From NCBI RefSeq assembly GCF_900107535.1, contig NZ_FNRA01000014.1, positions 1 through 64,000 of the forward strand: a stretch of 64,000 bases of DNA, written 5' to 3'. The stretch is from Pedobacter hartonius. Its GTDB lineage: Bacteria; Bacteroidota; Bacteroidia; Sphingobacteriales; Sphingobacteriaceae. The notes under the pieces are model-generated. The model saw nothing but the letters and a program-made list of their open reading frames with translations, searched no databases and had not been told where the DNA came from. Below are positions 1 to 8,382 of the stretch, piece after piece. The position numbers and the translations under genes are program-made. Each line of letters opens with the position of its first letter. Within the stretch, counting starts at the first letter, position 1.

Positions 1-18
1 GATTGAAAGCCTTCGGCG

Positions 19-65
19 ACTTCTTCCTAGGTGGAGGCTGAAGAAGCCTCCACCTAGGAAGAAGT
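19..65. repeat. perfect 21-bp inverted repeat
   Basis: Arms at 19-39 and 45-65 are exact reverse complements around a 5-nt loop (GAAGA). The core of each arm contains CCTAGG. Neither side has a T-run, so it is a poor classical terminator. It could be the edge of a mobile element or a transcript-end hairpin of a gene to the left of the window. The hairpin is seen directly; the role is unknown. Confidence 0.6.
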
Positions 66-398
66 GATGTTGACACAGTTCACTTTACACTCCCATAAAA
101 TTATTAATAATATAATTCGTTACTGAACAAAATATACTAAAAGTCTCTGCAATTTTTTTATGATAGCTTTAAGCTTTATATCTCTGTGTCTAATAAATGG
201 CTTAGTATGTTGCAGGCTTCTAAAACAATCAATATTATTAATGTCACTGCGAGTAAAAAGAAGGTTATACGGAAAGCGACGTCTTTGCTCATCACATACA
301 ATTGTTAAGATTGTAACTTAATCGATGAATTCGAGAAGTTCTCTAAGTTCTATATCTGGGATATTTTCATGTTCACTCTTATCAAAAACAACTGAACC
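66..398. other. gene-free stretch beside the antitoxin remnants
   Basis: No convincing gene is seen. On the minus strand, the frame of the 399-605 antitoxin continues past its TGA for 26 sense codons (reading GSVVFDKSEHEN... to a TAA near 322) and then for a further open stretch. This may be the decayed remainder of a partner gene, but I could not match it to a toxin family. The stretch is AT-rich. Confidence 0.35.
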
Positions 399-605
399 TC
401 ATAGCTCATTGAGTAAATCGTCCGCATTACGCGCTTCCAGCTTACCAGACAGCACCATATTTAATTCATCAACAGCTTCTTTTACATCCTTTAAAACTTT
501 TGCTTTATTAGATGTTGGTCGCTTAGTTTTCACATATGGCAAGTCATTCAGTAATGCCATTAACATCGCTACTTTACTTTCTTTAACATCTAATACAAAT
601 TTCAT
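399..605 (-). CDS. small antitoxin-like protein, orphan
   Basis: A 68-residue acidic/basic protein starting MKFVLDVKESK and ending in DDLLNEL. The layout (short beta-strand start, central helix with KAKVLKDVKEAVDELN, C-terminal LNEL) resembles the small Bacteroidota antitoxins that sit before RelE/ParE toxins. It begins about 10 bp after the decayed toxin fragment at 615-725. No toxin ORF follows, so it is an orphan or a remnant. The family assignment is from recollection of similar proteins, not a search. Confidence 0.5.
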   Translation of the reverse strand: MKFVLDVKESKVAMLMALLNDLPYVKTKRPTSNKAKVLKDVKEAVDELNMVLSGKLEARNADDLLNEL

Positions 606-614
606 GTTACAAAT

Positions 615-725
615 TTAATTAACTTTTTTCACAATTGTCAACCTCAGTCTGAGACCAATTCTCTTTAAGAGAATCAATATTCCACTGAAAGTTTCCCCTG
701 CTTTTTGAGACCAGACAATTGTCAT
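615..725 (-). pseudogene. RelE/ParE-like toxin fragment, frameshifted and truncated
   Basis: An ATG overlaps the stop codon of the upstream antitoxin (TAATG arrangement), as in intact toxin-antitoxin operons. The first residues, MTIVWSQKAGETFSG, match the usual start of RelE/ParE toxins (M-x-I-x-W-S-x-x-A). The reading frame then gives 36 residues in all, but a frame change after about codon 15 would give NIDSLKENWSQTEVDN, which is the expected continuation. The rest of the toxin (usually about 90-100 residues) is absent. This is a decayed toxin, not a functional short protein. Confidence 0.6.
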
Positions 726-949
726 TATTTATACCCAAATCTTTTCTTTGCCTTTTTGTGACTGAAGAAATTTCCGCTGTCAAGTTGATTTAACCCTTCT
801 GTAACATTATTCTGTTGACTTTTACTTAAGCGATCAAACCAGTCCATTTTCCTGTTATTAATTAGTGACTTGATATCCTTGATAAGATTCACATCATCAG
901 AATTGATGATCTGCTGTAACACATTAAGTTTCTCTGCCTGTATGTTCAT
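725..949 (-). CDS. antitoxin-like protein of a decayed toxin-antitoxin operon
   Basis: A 74-residue protein beginning MNIQAEKLNVLQQI and ending SHKKAKKRFGYK. The pattern (MNIQAEKL..., a WFDRLS segment, then GLNQLDSGNFFSHKKA) is that of the small Bacteroidota antitoxins paired with RelE/ParE toxins, which typically read WWDEIS...GLAQ...G...PHEE. Its stop codon overlaps the ATG of the toxin fragment at 615-725, which supports the pairing. Since the toxin is broken, this gene is probably a leftover that may still be expressed. Confidence rests on the shape and the operon overlap. Confidence 0.6.
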   Translation of the reverse strand: MNIQAEKLNVLQQIINSDDVNLIKDIKSLINNRKMDWFDRLSKSQQNNVTEGLNQLDSGNFFSHKKAKKRFGYK

Positions 950-1176
950 AAGAGTAAATTTACTGAAAATAGAAATAAAAAAATGTTCTCTAATTTGTTT
1001 TGGTCAAACTGGCATTTAGGATCGCCATTCTAAATTTAAATTATTCGCTTAAATACAATTATATCCGTAAATTAGAATCAACAAGTATATGCGTTTCATG
1101 TTGTTTTGTTGGTGCCTCAAACAAGTGCACTACAAACAAAAAAGAGAATATATATAGCCTGGAGTGCATTTAAAAT

Positions 1177-1205
1177 TGGTTTGTTCTGCCCCCCGCTCTC
1201 CGCCA
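1177..1205 (+). other. possible tRNA-Ser 3' tail (attachment-site remnant)
   Basis: The sequence ends in CGCTCTCCGCCA, the acceptor and discriminator/CCA end typical of bacterial tRNA-Ser, preceded by a degraded T-arm-like segment (GGTTTGTTCTGCCCCC). No 5' half of a tRNA is found upstream, so it is not a working gene. A terminator-like hairpin follows 20 bp later, as after real tRNA genes. Such tails are commonly left when an element integrates into a tRNA gene. This is an inference from a short match. Confidence 0.3.
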
Positions 1206-1225
1206 ATGTATAATTAAAATACACT

Positions 1226-1258
1226 AAAACGCTTTAAACTTATTTTTAAGGCGTTTTT
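1226..1258. terminator. intrinsic terminator-like hairpin
   Basis: The arms AAAACGCTTTAAA and TTTTTAAGGCGTTTT pair over about 13 bp, including one G-T pair, and a T-run is part of the right side. Its shape and flanks (TGTATAAT before, AGACCA after) resemble the terminator at 14061-14102. Confidence 0.55.
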
Positions 1259-1645
1259 CGTTTGTAGACCACAGCAAAAATCGCACGATTTATCAAATTC
1301 TGAAGTGCCCCAGGCTCTGTATTTACCATTCCAAAGTGATATTCTGCTTTATGCGGTTCCGGAAGAAGTTTCTCTCTGTTCAAATGCTAAAAAAGCTCAG
1401 GCTGCCGCAGGCTGCGGCTTGTTTGAATTATTTGACTCCATACTGATTACAGTATGACTATATATCCATTACATCAATTATAACTAGTTAAAAACGACGC
1501 AGTAGGCATGTTGTTTTAAAGCACTTAGTTTGATGTTTCTAAAACTGAGTAAAGAATAATATTACTTCGGGTTGAACAGGCAAATGTAATAAGGTTTGCC
1601 CGATTGTTCGTTAAAAAATGACAAAACTCATTGGTACAGTTCCAT

Positions 1646-3307
1646 TTACCGAGATTCTTTTCCTTCACTATCTGCTAATTTAAATAAAATACGGTCCCCC
1701 TTGGGACGGATCCGGTATAAACTGCCATTGGTTGTTTCTTCCATAGTTCCCTGCGTTGGACTTATCCGGTAGGGATGACCATGGAACTCGTAGCGTGCAC
1801 TATTATCCATTATTTTTTTGAATGAAGTTTTATCTTTATCGGCTACATAGAGATCCAAAAACCAATCTGAAGCAGGTTGACCCTTTGCTGTAATCGTAAT
1901 TGCGTTTTCGCCCATCTCAAATTCGAATGAACCCTTTGCCAGCGGCCAGGTGGCGCGGGCCGTAGTCTGGTTCACGTTAGTAAAGACGGGGTCACCGCCC
2001 TGTACAGGAACTTCCCTGCCGCCCTCTTTCATCATTAAGCGAAAGCCCTCAGGCTGATTGGCTTTGCCCCACTGAAATCCATCCACTACCGGCAGTGTAT
2101 AAAAGAAACTCTGATTGGTCGTAGTTACCGCCTTCAGGTATTTATCAGGGATTTGTTCATTGAATAAATGGATATCGGTAATGCGCAGCAAACCTTTTTC
2201 CCAGAGCAGGTTTATGCGGTAAAAGCGACTGTTGTACCACATGGTTTTCTTATCACTATTACCAAGATCCTTAGTTACGGTAAAGGTAGTTGCCGGGGTA
2301 ACTTTAAAATTCTGTTTGAACCATTCTCCCGACTGAGCCAAAGTCTCGACGCGTACCTTCCCTTGCTTTTTCAAATCTGCGATTATCGGCATTTGCCATT
2401 CCAGGCCTTTCTTCATCGCATCCCAGGTGAAAGAATTTTCCTGACCCGCCTGTGTATAATTGAAGCCTAGTGCGGGATCGTTGGCAAAGGTTTGAAAAAA
2501 CCAGTTGATCCATTGCTCATTTCCGCCGGCATGAGCATAGACGGGCTCTAAAGTGGTTACCGTCCGTCCATCTGCATATTGACGGATCGGATCGCTGCCC
2601 AGCATGCGGAAAACCGGAACCGGAATTTGTTGCTTCTGCTGCTGTGCCGGCATATAGGCGTTTAATTTACTCGGATAGTAGGCCTGGTTCCAATAGCCTC
2701 CCCAGAGGGTAAATCCATCTGTGCCGACTTGATCTTTGCAATTTGCTGAAGCCACGATCTTGTACTTGTCATACATATAATTGAGGGAGTGGGCATCAAT
2801 TACCCAGGCAGCGATCGATTTAGGATAATAGCCAAATACCGCTTTGAAATCAGCAAAATAAACATCAATGATTTTCTCCCGTTCTGCTGGAGTATAGCCT
2901 ACTGAAAAACCGATATCGGAGTGCCAGTCCCATGCATACTTGCCGCGCCATTTGATACCCGCCTTTTCGATCAGCGGCTGTGGCAACTCCCACCAGCCGC
3001 CGATTTCGAACTCATTCTTAGGTAACGCTTTCAGCAAATCCTGATAACGTTTGTCAATCAGCGCATCATATTGCAGCAGGAATGTTCCTCCCAGATGATA
3101 TTTCTTCATCAGTTGGATTTGCTTCAGGACAGTCTGATACAGGACATCTTTTGTAACAGCGGAGTCACGGGGCTCAATGTCTCTGATAAAATTGACAATG
3201 TTGATAATTTTTGGTCCGTTTTCTTTACTGACAGCTTGCTGCTGAGCTTGCGTTACAGAGAATGTATACTGGCACAGTATGACCAGAAATATGAGGTGTT
3301 TCTTCAT
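1646..3307 (-). CDS. exported polysaccharide deacetylase-like protein
   Basis: Last gene of locus 1. The chosen start (MKKHLIFLVILCQYTF...) gives a clear Sec signal peptide cut near TQAQ and has an AAGG element a few bases upstream; an ATG at 3352 would add 15 residues and overlap the GH2 stop. The N-terminal 200 residues read like a NodB-type deacetylase barrel (LMKKYHLGGTFLLQYD, EIGGWWELP, AWDWHSDIGFSVGYT, then FGYYPKSIAAWVIDAHSL), but the canonical metal-binding HxxxH is not obvious. The C-terminal half looks like beta-sandwich. It would act in the periplasm or outside the cell on a carbohydrate. The substrate is unknown and a hydrolase activity cannot be excluded. Confidence 0.6.
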   Translation of the reverse strand: MKKHLIFLVILCQYTFSVTQAQQQAVSKENGPKIINIVNFIRDIEPRDSAVTKDVLYQTVLKQIQLMKKYHLGGTFLLQYDALIDKRYQDLLKALPKNEFEIGGWWELPQPLIEKAGIKWRGKYAWDWHSDIGFSVGYTPAEREKIIDVYFADFKAVFGYYPKSIAAWVIDAHSLNYMYDKYKIVASANCKDQVGTDGFTLWGGYWNQAYYPSKLNAYMPAQQQKQQIPVPVFRMLGSDPIRQYADGRTVTTLEPVYAHAGGNEQWINWFFQTFANDPALGFNYTQAGQENSFTWDAMKKGLEWQMPIIADLKKQGKVRVETLAQSGEWFKQNFKVTPATTFTVTKDLGNSDKKTMWYNSRFYRINLLWEKGLLRITDIHLFNEQIPDKYLKAVTTTNQSFFYTLPVVDGFQWGKANQPEGFRLMMKEGGREVPVQGGDPVFTNVNQTTARATWPLAKGSFEFEMGENAITITAKGQPASDWFLDLYVADKDKTSFKKIMDNSARYEFHGHPYRISPTQGTMEETTNGSLYRIRPKGDRILFKLADSEGKESR

Positions 3308-3351
3308 TTGCCTTAGTTTCATTTCGTCAACAAGATCCGGTGTATGCGACA

Positions 3352-5172
3352 TTACTTATTCAAATCATTCCCCGCCTGAATGACGGCCTGATTCACTTCC
3401 CTGATCCGTTTGCTTTCCATTTTTTCAACCTTACGGTCGTAGGTAAGTACACCATTCACTTCATGTTCCACATCGGTAGTCTGGGTGTAGACGGCAACGC
3501 TGAGCCCTTTGTATTTCATCAATTGTTCTACGCGCTCCATCAGGAAAACATATCTGTCGGTAAGCGCGGAGCGCGTCGGCTCAAATTCATATGCATTATT
3601 CTCAACCGGCCACATATGATCGCGAACGAACAGGCCAACACCGCCAAATTCACCTAATGAGGCTGCGCGTTTATCATCAGGCACCGATGCACCATACGGG
3701 CCAACATAAATATGGGTATCAACGAAGTCGCCGTTGCCAGGGTCGCCATAAGGTTTCTGGTATGGAGGATTGTTATTGAAACCAGAGTTGCCGTTTACCA
3801 GGCGCGAAGGATCATATTGTTTGAGCCAGGCGGTAATGTTTTTCACATCAAATGCACCCCAGTTTTCGTTAAATGGCACCCAGGTAATGATGGACGGGGA
3901 ATTATAGTGGTCATCAACTATCGCTTTCAGCTCCTTGCGGAACATACGGCGGGTAGCAGTCGTGTCTTCATTTTGATACCATATCGCTGGCATATCCTGC
4001 CAAACCAGTAAGCCCAACTTGTCGGCCCAGTAATAAAAACGCTGTGGCTCGGTCTTCATATGTTTTCTGATCAGATTGAAACCTGCGTTTTTGGTATATT
4101 CGATATCAGACTTCAAAGCCTCTTCAGTAGGTGCAGTTAATATCCCATCCGGCCAGTAGCCCTGGTCAAGCAATCCCAGTTGCATGACGAATTTCCCATT
4201 GATGAGGGGGCGCATAACGCCATTCAGGCTGGCTAGCTTAATATCGCGCATACCAAAGTAGCTCACTACTTCATCTGCAATACTGCCATTGCTATTCTGT
4301 AAGGTAATCTTCAGATCATATAAAAAGGGATGATCCGGCGACCATAGTTCAGGGTTCTCAATCGGCAAATAGAAATAGGTACCCGCAGCAGCTTTAGATT
4401 GCGCTATTTCCTTTCTGCCGCTGAGCGCAACAGCGGTCACATTGCCCGCACCGATGGTATTTACCAGCACTTTCAGGCGCTTGCCATTCACATCAGGCAA
4501 AAGCTTAATACTTTTAATGTGCGTACTGGAAACCGGCTCCAGCCAAACGGTTTGCCAAATGCCGGAGCTGAAAGTATAATCGCCACGCGAGCTATTCTTT
4601 CCGGAAGGTGCCTTGCCATCGTTAGGATCGTATGCAGCAACTACAATCGTATTTCGGCCTTTAATTAAATAGGGTTTAATATTAAAGCTGAATGCGTCGT
4701 AACCACCGGAATGACTGCCTATTTTTTTACCATTTACAAAAACGGTAGCATCATGGTCTACGCCGTCAAAGTTCAGCAAGACATCCTTACCTTTCCAGGA
4801 GACCGGAACTTCAAATGTGCGGCGGTACCACAAGTTGATCTCCTGCTTCTTCTGCACACCGGAGAGATACGATTCCGGGCAATAAGGCACCAGGATCTTT
4901 TGGCTGACGCCTTCAAATGATGCTTCAATCTGCGGATTTAGGGCATTGGGTGCAGACTTGCCTCCTCTATAATCCCATTTACCGTTTAAACAGAGCCATT
5001 CGGTACGCTGCATTTGCGGGCGGGGATATTCTTTCAGCGGCACTTCTTCCTTTTTGGCCTGTTCGGTCCATGGTGTTGGAAGCTCAGCTTTCTGGGCTAA
5101 TGCCGGAAAATTGCACAAAAGCAGAAGCAAGACAAGGGAAATACCATGTATTTTATTGATGAAGTTGGGCAT
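3352..5172 (-). CDS. glycoside hydrolase family 2 (beta-galactosidase/glucuronidase-like)
   Basis: Signal peptide MPNFINKIHGISLVLLLLLC...ALAQ; an upstream start at 5205 would add 11 residues and neither start has a good ribosome site. Numbering from the longer form: sugar-binding jelly roll about 60-220, Ig-like domain about 225-320, TIM barrel about 330-610. The acid/base pair is N446-E447 in WVPFNENWG and the likely nucleophile is E519 in SLGEFGG, both in the usual GH2 positions. At about 600 residues it is of the short GH2 type. Exported beta-glycosidase; linkage and sugar cannot be read from sequence. It overlaps the possible upstream ATG of the next gene and follows the DUF3863-like gene, so the three are co-transcribed. 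Confidence 0.9.
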   Translation of the reverse strand: MPNFINKIHGISLVLLLLLCNFPALAQKAELPTPWTEQAKKEEVPLKEYPRPQMQRTEWLCLNGKWDYRGGKSAPNALNPQIEASFEGVSQKILVPYCPESYLSGVQKKQEINLWYRRTFEVPVSWKGKDVLLNFDGVDHDATVFVNGKKIGSHSGGYDAFSFNIKPYLIKGRNTIVVAAYDPNDGKAPSGKNSSRGDYTFSSGIWQTVWLEPVSSTHIKSIKLLPDVNGKRLKVLVNTIGAGNVTAVALSGRKEIAQSKAAAGTYFYLPIENPELWSPDHPFLYDLKITLQNSNGSIADEVVSYFGMRDIKLASLNGVMRPLINGKFVMQLGLLDQGYWPDGILTAPTEEALKSDIEYTKNAGFNLIRKHMKTEPQRFYYWADKLGLLVWQDMPAIWYQNEDTTATRRMFRKELKAIVDDHYNSPSIITWVPFNENWGAFDVKNITAWLKQYDPSRLVNGNSGFNNNPPYQKPYGDPGNGDFVDTHIYVGPYGASVPDDKRAASLGEFGGVGLFVRDHMWPVENNAYEFEPTRSALTDRYVFLMERVEQLMKYKGLSVAVYTQTTDVEHEVNGVLTYDRKVEKMESKRIREVNQAVIQAGNDLNK

Positions 5173-5216
5173 ATTTAAAAGTAAATAGTAGTGACTGGTT
5201 TGCATAGAAAATAGGT

Positions 5217-6626
5217 TTACCGGGGTTTAAGTTCAGGACAGTAGCTGTAGATCAATTCTTGCTCACCGGCAGTAAGATCTTTCAGCATCACCGGCTTGTC
5301 TTCAGCCCGCAGCCCTTTCTGATTAATACGGTTGATCAGGCTCCAGTCCTTCACTGGCTTATCCGGCCTGGCGCCTGTTGGTTCTTTCGCCGGAAGGTCG
5401 TATCGTGTAAAATCAATAACCATTTCAGGTGTCCGGTGATGCCAGTCGCGAAGCAGCGCCAGCCTGAAACCTTTATTCATGAACCAGCGGATCTCAAGGT
5501 TATTGTACGAATCTCCAAGTCCGCAGCCCCGTTCAACAAACTTATAGCTGTAATCATCGTTGGATTTATAGTGGCTGCGCCATATTTCACCAAACTCGCC
5601 AAAACTTACAAATTGAGCATCGGGCCAGCGTTTCAAGGTGTCAGTTACCCATAACTTCATCGCGCTGCAGATAAAATCCATTCCAAACTCATATACCATC
5701 TGGGCTTCCCAGATATTGGGCACCCAGCCAAAACCATTTAGCTCAACACCCTTGTCAAAATGAATCGACTGGGTATGCATCACTTCCCTGTGTCCTAAAT
5801 CCAGGCCCCATCCTTTATAAGTTTCTATCGGGCCAACTCCCCGCCTGCTGTTAAAACCTGTGATCTCGTGACCCGTTTGGCCGCTTTGCCTTGCACAGAT
5901 GAAATCCATAGACCATCCATCGAGGTTCACGCAGTCGATCAGATCCTTTTTGTGCTGCCCCGGCTTGCAAAAATGCTCAGTTGAGGGATAATAGGGATAG
6001 GATGGGGAACCGTCTGCTCCCCCCCCATCAATATTATGCTGACTCCAGATCACGGCCTGTGCTACATGTATATGTTCCTTCTCTGCGAGATATTTCAAAG
6101 ACTCTGCCGGCAGGAAACCACCGATGACGGATTGTGGTTTATAACCTTTGCCCACAAATCCTGTGATGATCCTTAAGGCCTCTGATAGTTCGCTGTTAAT
6201 TCGCGCCGGTGGCAGGTACATCGCTGGAAAGTAACCTGGAAAGACCGTTACTTCATCACCATATGTAGCCTGACAGTAGGCAGCATACTCGCGGATCTGA
6301 ACATAATTAGACCGGCGATCTTCAAGTGCATTCAGTGTAAACCCCCAGGTCAGGCGACCTTTCGGATTATTGGAACCAAAAGCATCACGAAGGTTTTTTA
6401 CCCCTTCAAGGGTATGCCATTTTTCCTCATCACGCGGGTGAAGTTTCACGTCCCGCGAAACCTCCCAGGGTGTAGTCCTGATCATAATGCAGAGGGTGAT
6501 AAACCGTCCGCCCATGAGCTGCGATGGTTCCAGCATACGGATTGGCATTCCTTTCAGCAGCTGCGCGCCTGCCAGAAGTCCTGCGCCTGTTAAACATGTA
6601 TTTTTTACGAATGATCGTCTGTCCAT
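5217..6626 (-). CDS. Tat-exported DUF3863-like protein of locus 1
   Basis: A 469-residue protein with an N-terminal twin-arginine-type leader (MDRRSFVKNTCLTGAGLLAGAQLL). The body (WEVSRDVKLHPRDEEKWHTL..., FPGYFPAMYLPPARIN, GGFLPAESLKYLAEKEH, and YGWGLDLGHREVMHTQ-like segments) reminds me of the structure-based family DUF3863/DUF3864 of Bacteroides, but that is from memory. It has a barrel-like layout rich in W, H and D near predicted strand ends, compatible with a carbohydrate-active enzyme. It lies between susD and the GH2 gene, implying a role in degrading the same glycan. No function is proposed beyond that. Confidence 0.6.
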   Translation of the reverse strand: MDRRSFVKNTCLTGAGLLAGAQLLKGMPIRMLEPSQLMGGRFITLCIMIRTTPWEVSRDVKLHPRDEEKWHTLEGVKNLRDAFGSNNPKGRLTWGFTLNALEDRRSNYVQIREYAAYCQATYGDEVTVFPGYFPAMYLPPARINSELSEALRIITGFVGKGYKPQSVIGGFLPAESLKYLAEKEHIHVAQAVIWSQHNIDGGGADGSPSYPYYPSTEHFCKPGQHKKDLIDCVNLDGWSMDFICARQSGQTGHEITGFNSRRGVGPIETYKGWGLDLGHREVMHTQSIHFDKGVELNGFGWVPNIWEAQMVYEFGMDFICSAMKLWVTDTLKRWPDAQFVSFGEFGEIWRSHYKSNDDYSYKFVERGCGLGDSYNNLEIRWFMNKGFRLALLRDWHHRTPEMVIDFTRYDLPAKEPTGARPDKPVKDWSLINRINQKGLRAEDKPVMLKDLTAGEQELIYSYCPELKPR

Positions 6627-6684
6627 TATTTAATTAACGTTATTTGTCCAAAGACGTTGTTTACTGAGTTAACAATTTTATGAA

Positions 6685-8370
6685 TTACCAGCCCGGGTTT
6701 TGTTTGAGCTTATCCGGATTCAGCGAAATCTGTTTTGTAGGTATTGGCAGCAGATAGTTCTTCGCCACATCGAACGCGCGTTGTGACCCTGGCTGCAGCA
6801 CTTTATATCCGTTCTCTAACTGCGAGGCCGGAGTATTATAAAAATAACTGTTGTAGCTTTCACCATCAAGGCTGATCACTTGTTTAGACCACTCTGAACC
6901 AGTCACCTTTACGCTCAAAACAGATTTCCTGAGTTCTGACTCGGCAGTTTTCCATCTTCGCAGGTCATCCCAGCGGAAACCCTCGAAAGCCAGTTCAACC
7001 GTCCTCTCCCTCCGGATTTCTGTCTGCATATTCAATCCGTTAGCTGTCACAAGGGTATTGGTAAGATGTGGCATTTTCACGCGGTCGCGCAGTAGATTGA
7101 TGGATAGGTCTAGTTCTGCGTCTGAAATCGATCCGTTACGTTCGTATGTTGCCTCTGCAAAGATAGCCAGAACCTCCGCATAGCGGATGATATTCCAATC
7201 AAACGCACCGCCACCATCACCAGGTGTGGCCATTTGAGATATAAATTTATAGAGCATATATCCTGAATTCACATTCCGGTTATTGTCAATCCCCGGCCAC
7301 TGCGGACGATATTTATCATATTGGGGGCGAACGATCTTTGTTGCCGGCACGATGAGCGACTGTGCCATCCGCGGATCGCGGAAGCGGAACTCTGTACGGG
7401 TGGAATCGTAACCTTTAAAGGCTGGAGACTTCTCTATCGGCAATCCGTCTCTGCAGAGATACAGATCTGCAGCAGCTTTTGTAGGATTAAGGTTACCCCA
7501 GGATACTCCATAGGCCCAACCATTAACATTGATATTGGTGCGGTATTTCTTGGAAATAATCGTCTCCGGGTTTTCCATGCTGTAGGTGTCGATAAACATC
7601 ATCCGGTAACTGGAATCACCTCTCAGCTGGTTGAGTGCGTAAGCATTGCTATTGATCACGTTTTTTGATTCTGTGATAGCCTGATCCAGTAAAGCATTTC
7701 CGTCTCCTGTAGCATGGAACTTCCGCCAGGTACCCTCAAAGAGACAGATACGTGCCTTCAGCGCTTGTGCTGCCTCCTTACAGATCCGGCCTTTCTCTAC
7801 GCTGGCCTTCACAGGCAAATTAGCGATCGCATTATTGAGGTCGCCCAGTATAAAATCCAAAACTGCTTCACGTGAGGCGCGTTCGCTAAACACCAGCGGG
7901 TCATCTGGCTGCAAAACCTTATCTATGATCGGAACCCCGCCGTAAAGATCCAGAAGGCGAAAGTAGTTGTAGGCACGAAAGAAATATCCTTCGCCAAGAA
8001 AAGCCTTCACTTCATTTTTAATCGAAGAAGCAGTTCCCTCTGCAACCAGTTTATTGGCATTACGGATTGCCGCATAGCTATCATCCCAGTTCGGATCCTG
8101 CTCCGGCGGCACATACCTGCCGGAACTGATGGTATTCACTTCCGTGCCGAAAGCGATATCGGAATTGTTATCATTCATGTAGGATCCACTATAATGCGGA
8201 TCATCCAGGGAATAGTTATAGAACCAGTTTGCCGCCAGCCGGTAATCATTAGCAGATTTCCAGTAGGTGAAATCGGAAATATCTGATTGTGGCTCCAGGT
8301 CCAGAGCCTTTTTACAGGCCGAAGTGGCGATGATCAAAAGGATGATGCTTGATATTTTAAGTAATTTCAT
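6685..8370 (-). CDS. SusD/RagB family outer-membrane lipoprotein (locus 1)
   Basis: Lipoprotein signal MKLLKISSIILLIIATSAC with the lipobox at C19, followed by KKALDLEPQSDISDFTYWKSANDY, the standard SusD start. TPR-like helices in the first half contain FFRAYNYFRLLDLYGGVP. The C-terminus has the typical RRERTVELAFEGFRWDDLRRWK and ends LLPIPTKQISLNPDKLKQNPGW. Surface glycan-binding partner that forms the lid on the SusC barrel encoded just upstream (12-bp gap). Confidence 0.95.
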   Translation of the reverse strand: MKLLKISSIILLIIATSACKKALDLEPQSDISDFTYWKSANDYRLAANWFYNYSLDDPHYSGSYMNDNNSDIAFGTEVNTISSGRYVPPEQDPNWDDSYAAIRNANKLVAEGTASSIKNEVKAFLGEGYFFRAYNYFRLLDLYGGVPIIDKVLQPDDPLVFSERASREAVLDFILGDLNNAIANLPVKASVEKGRICKEAAQALKARICLFEGTWRKFHATGDGNALLDQAITESKNVINSNAYALNQLRGDSSYRMMFIDTYSMENPETIISKKYRTNINVNGWAYGVSWGNLNPTKAAADLYLCRDGLPIEKSPAFKGYDSTRTEFRFRDPRMAQSLIVPATKIVRPQYDKYRPQWPGIDNNRNVNSGYMLYKFISQMATPGDGGGAFDWNIIRYAEVLAIFAEATYERNGSISDAELDLSINLLRDRVKMPHLTNTLVTANGLNMQTEIRRERTVELAFEGFRWDDLRRWKTAESELRKSVLSVKVTGSEWSKQVISLDGESYNSYFYNTPASQLENGYKVLQPGSQRAFDVAKNYLLPIPTKQISLNPDKLKQNPGW

Positions 8371-8382
8371 TGCTTCAGGATT

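Larger units (their letters stand above)
950..1645. other. non-coding stretch with a tRNA-like tail and a terminator
   Basis: No gene is supported in this roughly 700-bp stretch. It holds the tRNA-Ser-like 3' end near 1177-1205, the hairpin at 1226-1258 and a short GC-rich inverted repeat (GCCGCAG/CTGCGGC) near 1411. The sequence from 1260 to 1640 shows nothing recognisable. Confidence 0.5.

Noticed and set aside
1177..1205. Complete tRNA or tmRNA gene
   Set aside because: Only the 3' tail resembles a tRNA. There is no 5' acceptor strand or anticodon arm upstream, so it is listed as a possible remnant only.
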